64,000 nucleotides of DNA from Merluccius polli. Lineage: Eukaryota > Chordata > Actinopteri > Gadiformes > Merlucciidae. Below, in pieces: positions 22,722-32,900 of the stretch. How positions within the stretch are numbered: the stretch's first letter is position 1; each line of letters starts with the position of its first letter. A program made the translations under genes and the position numbers. The DNA is taken from contig JAOPHQ010000624.1 in the NCBI GenBank assembly GCA_030340625.1, positions 1 to 64,000 on the forward strand, written 5' to 3'. The notes beneath the pieces were generated by a model. It did no database searches and was not told the DNA's origin. It saw only the letters and a program-made list of their open reading frames with translations.

Positions 22722-23867
22722 ACTGCCCCACCCCACCCATCATCTGGTGTTTAATAGTTCTGACTGAGTTTTCATAAAGATTATACAATACACATTACAC
22801 CCCAACTGTTTCTGTGGTGGGTTTTGAAAGTACCCCAGAAAACCGTGACCCGCGTCTTTGAGGTTTACACCCGCAATCCGTTTTCAGAACAGCCCAATTT
22901 GGCGAGAAAACCGAAATGCGACGTAATCCAGTGTTCACGATCCGTTCTCAAAACAGCCCAATTACGTTGAAATGCGACGTAATCCATGGATTACGTCGCA
23001 TTTCAACGTAATTGGGCTGTTTTGAAAACGGGTCGTGAACACTGCAGTGTTCACGACCCGTTTTCAAAACAGCCCAATTTGGCGAGAAAACCGTGAAGCT
23101 GGCAACCCTGCCTCACCGTCACTTTCGCCGTACTGGCAGCGATGGGAAGTCTCCAAATAATTCTAATTTATGTATTTTATAACCAGCAATTTATGTATTT
23201 TATAACCATGAAATGTCCTTGTTGGTTGTGCTTTCTTCAGGCGCCTCCACAGTGCCACGCGTGGATACTGTCGGTACAACACGCTATTTTACGTTGAAAT
23301 GCGACGTAATCCGTGTTCGCGCGGACGTACACCGTCAACGTATTCTTTTGGCGACTGGGTTGGTAACGAATGAGTAACGAATGATGAACGACCAGGGCCC
23401 TAACTGGGGCCCTAAGTTACTCAGTAACTACTGAGGAGTTACTCAGTAACTACTGAGGAGTTACTGGTAAACAGACTAGGGGACTACTGTATTCGTTACT
23501 GAGTAACAAATGATGAACAACCAGGGCCTTAACGGGGCCCTAACTGGGCCCTAAGTGACAGTTACTCAGTAACTACTGAGGAATTACTGGTAAACAGACT
23601 AGGGGACTACTGTATTCGTTACTGAGTAACAAATGATGAACAACTAGGGCCCTAACTGGGGCCCATGGGGCCCTAACTGGGCCCTAAGTGACAGTTACTC
23701 AGTAACGAATACAGTAGTCCCCTAGTCTGTTTACCAGTAATTCCTCAGTAGTTACTGAGTAACTGTCACTTAGGGCCCCAGTTAGGGCCCTGGTCGTTCA
23801 TCATTCGTTACTCATTCGTTCCTCAGTAACTACCCGCGTTTTGCGTACCTTATTGTAAAGTGTTACC
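20178..23867. mobile_element. 3.69-kb foldback transposon, 8-bp target duplication
   Basis: Left end GGTAACACTTTACAATAAGG and right end CCTTATTGTAAAGTGTTACC are inverse copies. ATCGAGGC is duplicated exactly on both sides (20170-20177 and 23868-23875). The arms match over roughly 1.1 kb (about 20178-21350 against 22160-23350 plus the outer end). They include a (CA)n tract in the left arm (20815-20862) mirrored by (TG)n in the right (22660-22718). A central part of about 800 bp (21350-22160) is unique and has no recognisable transposase. An 8-bp duplication points to hAT, P or Merlin-type integration; the terminal sequence is not the usual hAT start, so the superfamily is left open. Confidence 0.9.
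23345..23830. repeat. nested GAGTTACTCAGTAAC palindromes
   Basis: Inside the right arm, blocks made of TTACTCAGTAAC, AGGGCCCTAACTGGG and GGTAAACAGACTAGGGGACT are repeated and partly inverted. This explains why the right arm is longer than the left. Confidence 0.85.
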
Positions 23868-23875
23868 ATCGAGGC

Positions 23876-25100
23876 AGTATGCGGCCATGACCCAAAGTGA
23901 TACCTAAATAAATTTTCAGTCAGATGATTTTTTTTTTGCTTTAACCCCTGTATGTGTGTGGACGTGGAGAATGTGAACATGCTGTTTGGTAACAGAAACC
24001 TCAGGTGGAAAAGTGTATTGTTTTACTTACAGACAGTGAGCTGGCGGTCGGTCGTCGCGACGGTACAGAATCAGGTTTTAGGGACTTCCCATACCCGTAT
24101 GAATTAATGAGACGTCACGTAGCGCCCCGCAAGAAGAAAATCATTCATTCAAGCCATGTACTGTTTTCTCCATCGCTCTGCCCTGTCACGTGATATGGAG
24201 GCGTTTACTAGTTCTGCCATCGGAGAACGCTTCGTCTGTTGCCACCCGGAAGAACGTATATTGTTGTTGTGACGTCATGGTGGTTTGTCGTATACTGCAG
24301 TGTTTTCCTGAGGGCGGTCTCAAGCCAAGGTAGGCGAGCTCATGAATATTCATACACATTCATACGTCACACTGTTGGGCTGTTTCTCACTTCCTCGTCT
24401 CTGACTTCCTCATCCGTCTATGTTCTTACATTGGCTAATGCATGCGATGGGGCAGAAGAACGGTTTCCACGTGCAGCATATGCAACTAGGAGTGACCTCA
24501 TATCCCAAAAGGAGCAAGTAAAAACGGTTTACCGGTGAAGTCCACCTAACAGCTAGCACTTAGTTTATCTATATGTCTCTGTGTTGTGAGAGGACACCTC
24601 TGTGTTCTTCTCCCAGCGCAGAAGCATTCTTCATGTAAAGGATGAGTGAATACGATGAACAAAAGAAATAAGGAGAACAACCTGTAAATGTATAACAGAA
24701 AATACACGACACTCCGCTCCTGAACCGGGAGGGAGCGTTTGGCTGCGGTGTCATGCGTCTCTTCTGGGAAACATCTCACTTCTTCATCTTGGTTGAGAGC
24801 TGCACATGCGCAGTACTGATCGGCAGGAAGACTTCATAAGTTAATTGAGAAGATATGAGTTGTTTTTCAGTTTGCATGTTAATGTTTAATGTACACATTA
24901 AAGAAGAAGAAAGAAGAAGACCATGTTGGAGCCGTTATTGTGAAGGTACTACGTTTTGCGCTGTGGACCAACGTAGCTATTCCACGTTTTGACGTGAGAC
25001 TGGGTTGTCATGGGAGTCCTGCTACAGTGGATCAGTAGCAGGTGCAACCACAGTGTCTGATGAACCATGAAGAACCACAATCCATCTGATAGACGTTGTG
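23876..25100. other. no gene recognised
   Basis: Contains short ORFs without recognisable domains and a purine-rich AAGAAGAAAGAAGAAG stretch near 24902. The first immune gene after this gap begins on the minus strand at 25153. Confidence 0.4.
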
Positions 25101-25152
25101 GTGGGATCACCACTTCCCTCCTCTTTGAGGAATAGGGAGATCATCGTCTTCA

Positions 25153-25191
25153 GGTTTATGTAAAGGCTCCTCTACACTTTCTATCACTGTG
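25153..25191 (-). promoter_or_regulatory. V recombination signal, 23-bp spacer
   Basis: Read on the minus strand: heptamer CACAGTG (25191-25185), a spacer of exactly 23 bases, and nonamer ACATAAACC (25161-25153). It directly follows the V coding end. Confidence 0.95.
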
Positions 25192-25689
25192 TTATCAAGA
25201 GCACAGTAGTAGAGAGCTGTGTCTGCCAGGGTTAGCTGTGTTATGGTGAGTTCAGTCGATGTTCTGGATGTTGTGGACTGATAACGACTGTCAGGAATAT
25301 TCTCTTCATCACTCCTTGATCTTGCTCCTTTCCAGAGTATAAACTGAGGAGCATGGTTAGGACGATGTCTGTACCAGTAAAGGTCAGGACTTTCATCACT
25401 TGTATCATAGGAGCATCTGAGTGTGACAGATTGTCCCTCTTTTCCACTGACTTCCTGTTCATCAGGAGAGATGGAGTCCCCAGCTATCAGCCCTGGAAAA
25501 AGTCCACATAATGGACGTGTTAGATTAACATGGACCATAAAGGATGCAGCAGAATAAGATGTGAAAAACACCCAATAATCAATAATAATACAATGTTTGA
25601 TAATGAAGTCATATTTGTAGTGTGAAGCATGAGGTCTTTATCTCACCAGATAGAAGTGCAGCAATCATAATCCACAGCCAGGTTTCCAT
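25192..25689 (-). CDS. intact TCR alpha/delta-type V gene
   Basis: The leader exon (25689-25647) encodes METWLWIMIAALLS and ends G|GTGAGA in phase 1. The V exon starts after TTTTTCCAG at 25492: GLIAGDSISPDEQEVSG. It has the first Cys (TLRCSY), the framework-2 core LYWYRHRPNHAPQF, ELTITQLTLADTALYYC and the germline CDR3 start CALD before the heptamer. All landmarks of a V-set Ig domain are present with no stop. The motifs (SVTLRCSY, PQFILWKGAR, TSTELTITQLTLADTALYYCAL-type end) resemble fish TRAV/TRDV genes. It lies opposite in strand to the gamma cassette, about 11 kb beyond the gamma stop codon. I cannot choose between TRAV and TRDV. Confidence 0.9.
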
Positions 25690-26118
25690 CTCTACAGCAG
25701 GTTTACAGCAACAGGAGAAACTATCTGGTGTTCAACTCAAGTATGAGACTTATGGTCTTCATGGCACCAGCTGTTAAAGACACAATGACCAAACATGTTG
25801 ATGAAGTAGTTCAACACCTGCTTGATAATACTGACCTCTAGTGGTGGATAAGAGATCTCACCTTCACAATCACTTCAGGAAGAGGAACTGTTGAAAATAG
25901 ATTGGTTATTCATTTCATGAGCCATACAACATACATTATTACAATTAGCTATTTAAATATTATGGCAAGATAATCAATAGCAGAAATGTTTTATTTTTTG
26001 AATTGGATTAAAATGTATCATTAATTAGGACCTCACTGTTGTGATGAGTTGATGTGTTTAGTCAGTAATGTCTGTCTCCTGGTCTCAGGGGAGAGGGAAG
26101 TGTGTTTTGTGCTCAGCA
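25690..26118. other. upstream region of the V gene
   Basis: This is the presumed promoter side of the minus-strand V gene. I saw no clear octamer or TATA element that I would defend. Confidence 0.4.
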
Positions 26119-26156
26119 GGTTTTTGTACAGTGAGTCTGTGTTTCCTGTCACTGTG
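26119..26156 (-). promoter_or_regulatory. V recombination signal of truncated V
   Basis: Minus strand: heptamer CACAGTG (26156-26150), a 22-base spacer and nonamer ACAAAAACC (26127-26119). Both elements match consensus. Confidence 0.9.
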
Positions 26157-26245
26157 GGCCTCAGACCACAGTAGTACAGAGCAGAGTCAGACAGCTGCAG
26201 GTTCTGGATCCTCTCACTCTCCTCTCTGGATCCATTCACTGAGCG
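26157..26245 (-). pseudogene. 3' remnant of a TCR V gene
   Basis: About 29 residues survive: SVNGSREESERIQNLQLSDS then ALYYCGLRP, ending at an intact recombination signal. This is framework 3 through the second Cys of a TRAV/TRDV-type segment. Upstream on the minus strand the sequence changes abruptly into CA-repeat DNA and then the antisense of a Pro/Ser-rich exon-like block, so the first Cys, the Trp and the leader are gone. A functional receptor cannot be made from it. Confidence 0.85.
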
Positions 26246-26249
26246 AAGG

Positions 26250-26335
26250 GCGACACCTATACACACACCTGAGCACACACACACACACACACACCTCATA
26301 CACCTGTACACACACCTGCACACACACACTCCTGT
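26250..26335. repeat. interrupted (CA)n tract
   Basis: ACACAC blocks separated by CTCATACACCTGTACACACCTG-like sequence, marking the break point of the truncated V. Confidence 0.85.
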
Positions 26336-26339
26336 GCCG

Positions 26340-26627
26340 TTCACAGGCCTCCAGGTCAACCCGGGCTTCAGCTCCTCTGCGGGGGTCCCGGGAGCCTTCC
26401 TCCAGACCCCGGGTCCCCAGGCCTCCTCCTCCTCCTCCTCCTCCTCCTCCTCCCAGGTCCCGGGAGGGAAGCAGTCCCACATCCCCTACAGCCAGCAGAG
26501 GCCCTCGGCTCCCGGGGGTCCGGCTCCCGGGGGTCCGGCTCCCGGGCCGGGGAGCCAGGACCAGCAGTCCCCCAGCAAGCCGGTCCAGATGGGAAAGAGC
26601 CCCCCCCACATCCCTGGCCTGCAGCAG
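26340..26627 (+). CDS. exon-like Ser/Pro/Gly-rich segment, unidentified
   Basis: An open segment between a GTTCACAG acceptor (exon from about 26346) and a CTGCAGCAG|GTTTGG donor (about 26627). It reads GLQVNPGFSSSAGVPGAFLQ, a poly-Ser stretch of ten from (TCC)n, SHIPYSQQRP, two APGGP repeats, and SKPVQMGKSPPHIPGLQQ. The GC-rich codon use and bounded splice signals suggest a real or recently dead exon of a low-complexity nuclear or RNA-related protein. I do not recognise the gene. It overlaps nothing on the other strand except the broken end of the V pseudogene. Confidence 0.45.
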
Positions 26628-26653
26628 GTTTGGCTCTTCTCATCCCCTTTGTC

Positions 26654-26656
<3 letters not shown>

Positions 26657-26694
<38 letters not shown>

Positions 26695-26696
26695 CC
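26657..26696. repeat. (TTG)n microsatellite
   Basis: About 13 TTG trinucleotides shortly after the exon-like segment. Confidence 0.97.
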
Positions 26697-26987
26697 TAAA
26701 CACACCTGAACACCCCTACAGACTTTTGATCCAAATGGAAACCTTTTATGTAACTTGATGTTCTCGGCCATTTTGTGGCAAACCAAAGCTGGCGCTCTAA
26801 AGCCAGGTGTGACGCAATCTGACATCAGATGTGCAGTGGACAGCAGCGTAACCTGGAGGTCGCAGGTTCAATTCCCACTTGTGCCTTCATTTCATGTTGT
26901 TCTTAAGCCTGCAGACCTCTGACTTTCCAGCTGTCTCACCGCCTTGCCGTCTGTCTCCCTCTTGCATCCTCCCCCTTACTCCTTCCT

Positions 26988-26996
26988 CCCCCCCCC

Positions 26997-27035
<39 letters not shown>

Positions 27036-27050
27036 GGGGGGGGGGGGGCT
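26988..27050. repeat. poly-C, (GT)n, poly-G compound repeat
   Basis: C-run, about 17 GT repeats, then a long G run. Next to it (27059-27130) is an open stretch ELVKSLADLEATLDRWVLEV that could be another exon of the same unidentified gene, followed by AATAAA at 27259. Confidence 0.9.
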
Positions 27051-27469
27051 TGGTCCTCCTGCCAGAGCTGGTCAAATCTCTGGCCGACTTGGAGGCCACC
27101 CTGGACCGGTGGGTTTTGGAAGTGGGTTCTGGACAGCGGAAGTGGCACTGCTGGCGTTGCCGTGGTAACGAGGAAAAGTGGCGGGAAGGGCCCGGCTGGT
27201 GGGTTAGCATAGTTCTGTGTAGCCTGTCTCCAGTTTCACACCTGTTGGGATCTGCCCTTAATAAACGTTGATCATGTTCTCCCTTTCAAAGTGTGTGGCA
27301 TTGTTTCATTTATTATTGGATCAAATATTTAGTAAACAATATAAATAAATATGTATATATATATATAGTTTTCTGTGTTTGATGCTGCTTTCCATAAAAG
27401 AGTTACCATGGTAACCATACAAAATGAAACAGCTGGGTTTAAAAATATTCATGAGAAATGGGTGTGTGT

Positions 27470-27472
27470 GAG

Positions 27473-27516
<44 letters not shown>

Positions 27517-27521
27517 TGTGA

Positions 27522-27596
<75 letters not shown>

Positions 27597-27622
27597 TGTG
27601 TGTGTGTGTGTGTGAGAAAGAG

Positions 27623-27653
<31 letters not shown>

Positions 27654-27656
27654 AAG

Positions 27657-27687
<31 letters not shown>

Positions 27688-27690
27688 ACA
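27470..27690. repeat. (GT)n/(GA)n compound microsatellite
   Basis: About 22 GT, then about 34 GA, then two further (GT)n blocks separated by GAGAAAGAGAG. The plus strand has almost no C for 220 bases. All ORFs here are artefacts. Confidence 0.98.
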
Positions 27691-27699
27691 TAAGTTGAT

Positions 27700-28935
27700 G
27701 TGGTTTGGTGGTGGTTTGGTTTGCTGCCACAGACTCTGTTCATCTATCTCGTCCATCTCACTCATTGAAATGCTGTTGTGTTGTTTTTGTCAGGGAGTAT
27801 TTCACTGTGGGGCTATGGGGTACACACACCGATACAAGGCTGTCACCACCCTGTACAGAAACTGAGTCTTTCTATGGTTTACCATTTACCTCCACTGGAC
27901 TCAAGTCACATTAGGCTCCTCAGGCTACTTGCTATAATTAAGCAGGCTGTAACAAACACGATTTATTCATCATTGAGGATTAAGGACTCTTCATCCACAG
28001 AAGCAAACTGTTATTTTATTCAATCAACAAACTGATTGTATGGCTTGTAAAACATTAATTAAAAATACACTGATAAAAACCTGCTCAGTGCTTCGTGGGA
28101 TAAGAAGTTCCCAAAGCTGTCCAGGACCAACCAGCCTATTCATTATGTGAGGATAATGTACAGCCAGCCGGTTATTCTTTTATTTATCAATAATGACCAC
28201 TTCCCTGTACATCATCCCGCTTATTACACGGCTGCTTACTAAAGAAATAAATGATTTGACACAAGATATAACAAAAAAGATTTTATTGATTTAAAAATGA
28301 TTTTATTGCTTCCGCTGTTATATTCTACGGTTGGAAATAGCGTCCATAGCCGTAAAGTGACGTAATTGACCAATCAGAATCGAGTATCCAATAAAGCTGT
28401 GTCATAAAATCTGCTAATTATCAATAAGTTATACAACCCTTGCAAACATTAGGCCTACATAAAAACAATTAGGCCGCCGTAGCGTAGGCTACTTGTTGCG
28501 TAATCTATTGCTTTCCACTAAATAGTTATAGTCATAGTTTAACGTGTACGGCTCGTATGATATCATGAAAAGGTTATGCACAATTGTTTGTGCATAATCC
28601 TACGAATGTCCAACCAATCAGTGCACCTGCGCACGCCCCTGCAGCGCACAAAACATTACAGACACGGATTTTATTCTCAGTGGAAAATGCAATATTTTAA
28701 GAAAGTCGCGACACAGAGAAATGTGCATTTTATTTTCCTAATCTTCGCTCAGTGAATGTAAAGGATCTTTAGTTTCTTAGTTATTACAAAGATTATGAGA
28801 TTCACTACGGACACCCGGAAGCATTCTTTTCATTAATAGGGTTAAGGTTAAGGTTAGTGTGGCGTGATAAAGGTTGCGACAACGCCACCTGCGGAAGTTT
28901 CACCCGCAGGAAATCCTGAACTTCTAACAGTTCTT
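27700..28935. other. no gene recognised; MITE-like end near 28360
   Basis: The stretch GACCAATCAGAATCGAGTAT near 28368 is a motif I associate with fish DNA-transposon ends, without a matched partner here. GGGTTAAGGTTAAGGTTAG at 28840 resembles degenerate telomere repeat but is very short. Confidence 0.35.
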
Positions 28936-29838
28936 CATGTAACTAAAGACACACAGGTTCGAAATACCACAGGGGCGAGAGACGGTTTCAAATAAGGAGA
29001 ATACTTTATTAAACAAAAATAATTAACCAAAATCCCCCACAATACTACTACTAATAATAATAATCACAAATTAGCACTGGGCAAGAATAAAAAAAACAAT
29101 TAAAAAAAAAGGGAGAGGGCAGGGGCTTACCAGGCGGCAGGGACAAATCAAAGTAGAAGGGTCCTTAACTTAAAACACCCGTGACACTTACACTCACACA
29201 TCAAACGAAAGAAAAAAAAGGAAATGGTGAAGGGGACCGCCACCAGGAACTGGACTGCCGCCTCTGGGCCACCGCGCCTAACCAAACACGAAACAAATCA
29301 ATTAAAACATGCCAAAAAGTGCTGAACAAGACTGGTGGGGAAGAAAAGTAAAAGGTTTAACACAAAAATACTAAATAATACAAACTAATCAATAACATCA
29401 ATCAATAACACCAATCAATAAATCAATAATAATCAGCCTCAATGAGAAGGTGACGATATTAATTGAGGAGCCCGGTAACCAGGCCAAAGTTGGCTCGAAG
29501 ACTCAGTCGCGTTCAACTCAGACCGGTAAATCACGCGCCGGCGTCACCCGGCAAGCCAGACGCGTCCACAATGTATTGAAAGAGAGGGAGCCAAAACAAC
29601 AGCGCAGATCCAGGGAACGGTGGCTGGATACGTGCCAGTGGATAACCAAGGCCTCTACAAGAGGGCACACATGATTTAATAAACAAATATATAGTTATCA
29701 TAAACATTTGTAAAAGAGTTGCTAAAAGAGTATACATACCACTCTGAGCTACATTACCGCTCCAGAGCGACTGGAAAGGGGCGCGCTGCGCGTCAAATCG
29801 CCCAGCTACAAACACCAGAGAATAATGAGCTAAAACAA
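28936..29838. other. unidentified repeat flanking the giant palindrome
   Basis: A/T- and purine-rich sequence with GGAGAATACTTTATTAAAC and short (AATCAATA) tandem blocks (29380-29435). It appears to be one side of an older repeat into which the palindrome inserted; the other side may continue at 41296-42180, which contains a CTATAAAAGCGG TATA-like box. I could not identify it. Confidence 0.35.
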
Positions 29839-29939
29839 AACTGCCGTGAAGTTGGTTTGAAATTGGAAATTCGACAGATATTCGCATATTCAACTGAAGA
29901 CTTTCAGTTGGATATTCGTCAGATAGAGGAAAACTAGTC

Positions 29940-32900
29940 AGTCCCCACATATGCAAGACTTTGACTTCTTTACCCTCACCCCCTATAGGTTCAGTCGACA
30001 CGTGACCTATTCTGAATGATAGGTACTGGGTCCCCACATATGTCACAAAGCTTGGATTTCAAAAATTAGTTTCTAAATTTTTTTAATACATTTTTAAAAA
30101 CTTTGACTTCTTTACCCTCGCCCCCTATAGGTTCAGTTGACACATGACCCATTCTGAGTGATAGGTACTGGGTCCCCACATATGTCACAAAGCTTGGATT
30201 TCAAAAATTAGTTTCTATTTTTTTTTTATACATTTCTGAAAACTTTGACTTCTTTACCCTCGCCCCCTATAGGTTCAGTTGACACATGACCCATTCTGAA
30301 TGATAGGTACTGGGTCCCCACATATGTCACAAAGCTTGGATTTCAAAAATGAGTTTCTAATTTTTTTTAATACATTTTTAAAAACTTTGACTTCTTTACC
30401 CTCGCCCCCTATAGGTTCAGTTGACACATGACCCATTCTGAATGATAGGTACTGGGTCCCCACATATGTCACAAAGCTTGGATTTCAAAAATTAGTTTCT
30501 AATTTTTTTTAATACATTTTTAAAAACTTTGACTTCTTTACCCTCGCCCCCTATAGGTTCAGTTGACACATGACCCATTCTGAATGATAGGTAGGTACTG
30601 GGTCCCCACATATGTCACAAAGCTTGGATTTCAAAAATTAGTTTCTAATTTTTTTTAATACATTTTTAAAAACTTTGACTTCTTTACCCTCGCCCCCTAT
30701 AGGTTCAGTTGACACATGACCCATTCTGAATGATAGGTACTGGGTCCCCACATATGTCACAAAGCTTGGATTTCAAAAATTAGTTTCTAATTTTTTTTTA
30801 TACATTTCTGAAAACTTTGACTTCTTTACCCTCGCCCCCTATAGGTTCAGTCGACACATGACCCATTCTGAATGATAGGTACTGGGTCCCCACATATGTC
30901 ACAAAGCTTGGATTTCAAAAATTAGTTTCTATTTTTTTTTTATACATTTCTGAAAACTTTGACTTCTTTACCCTCGCCCCCTATAGGTTCAGTTGACACA
31001 TGACCCATTCTGAATGATAGGTACTGGGTCCCCACATATGTCACAAAGCTTGGATTTCAAAAATTAGTTTCTAATTTTTTTTAATACATTTTTAAAAACT
31101 TTGACTTCTTTACCCTCGCCCCCTATAGGTTCAGTTGACACATGACCCATTCTGAATGATAGGTACTGGGTCCCCACATATGTCACAAAGCTTGGATTTC
31201 AAAAATTAGTTTCTAATTTTTTTTAATACATTTTTAAAAACTTTGACTTCTTTACCCTCGCCCCCTATAGGTTCAGTTGACACATGACCCATTCTGAATG
31301 ATAGGTACTGGGTCCCCACATATGTCACAAAGCTTGGATTTCAAAAATTAGTTTCTAATTTTTTTTTATACATTTCTGAAAACTTTGACTTCTTTACCCT
31401 CGCCCCCTATAGGTTCAGTCGACACATGACCCATTCTGAATGATAGGTACTGGGTCCCCACATATGTCACAAAGCTTGGATTTCAAAAATTAGTTTCTAT
31501 TTTTTTTTTATACATTTCTGAAAACTTTGACTTCTTTACCCTCGCCCCCTATAGGTTCAGTTGACACATGACCCATTCTGAATGATAGGTACTGGGTCCC
31601 CACATATGTCACAAAGCTTGGATTTCAAAAATTAGTTTCTAATTTTTTTTAATACATTTTTAAAAACTTTGACTTCTTTACCCTCGCCCCCTATAGGTTC
31701 AGTTGACACATGACCCATTCTGAATGATAGGTACTGGGTCCCCACATATGTCACAAAGCTTGGATTTCAAAAATTAGTTTCTAATTTTTTTTAATACATT
31801 TTTAAAAACTTTGACTTCTTTACCCTCGCCCCCTATAGGTTCAGTTGACACATGACCCATTCTGAATGATAGGTACTGGGTCCCCACATATGTCACAAAG
31901 CTTGGATTTCAAAATTTAGTTTCTAATTTTTTTTAATACATTTTTAAAAACTTTGACTTCTTTACCCTCGTCCCCCTATAGGTTCAGTTGACACATGACC
32001 CATTCTGAATGATAGGTACCTGGGTCCCCACATATGTCACAAAGCTTGGATTTCAAAATTTAGTTTCTAATTTTTTTTTATACATTTCTGAAAACTTTGA
32101 CTTCTTTACCCTCGCCCCCTATAGGTTCAGTTGACACATGACCCATTCTGAATGATAGGTACTGGGTCCCCACATATGTCACAAAGCTTGGATTTCAAAA
32201 ATTAGTTTCTAATTTTTTTTTATACATTTCTGAAAACTTTGACTTCTTTACCCTCGCCCCCTATAGGTTCAGTTCGACACATGACCCATTCTGAATGATA
32301 GGTACTGGGTCCCCACATATGTCACAAAGCTTGGATTTCAAAAATTAGTTTCTAATTTTTTTTTAATACATTTCTGAAAACTTTGACTTCTTTACCCTCG
32401 CCCCCTATAGGTTCAGTTGACACATGACCCATTCTGAATGATAGGTACTGGGTCCCCACATATGTCACAAAGCTTGGATTTCAAAAATTAGTTTCTAATT
32501 TTTTTTAATACATTTTTAAAAACTTTGACTTCTTTACCCTCGCCCCCTATAGGTTCAGTTGACACATGACCCATTCTGAATGATAGGTACTGGGTCCCCA
32601 CATATGTCACAAAGCTTGGATTTCAAAAATTAGTTTCTAATTTTTTTTAATACATTTTTAAAAACTTTGACTTCTTTACCCTCGCCCCCTATAGGTTCAG
32701 TTGACACATGACCCATTCTGAATGATAGGTACTGGGTCCCCACATATGTCACAAAGCTTGGATTTCAAAAATTAGTTTCTAATTTTTTTTTATACATTTC
32801 TGAAAACTTTGACTTCTTTACCCTCGCCCCCTATAGGTTCAGTCGACACATGACCCATTCTGAATGATAGGTACTGGGTCCCCACATATGTCACAAAGCT

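Noticed and set aside
26843..26882. tRNA gene, from GGTCGCAGGTTCAATTCCC
   Set aside because: Only a B-box-like/T-arm motif is present; no A box or cloverleaf could be drawn. It may be a SINE fragment.
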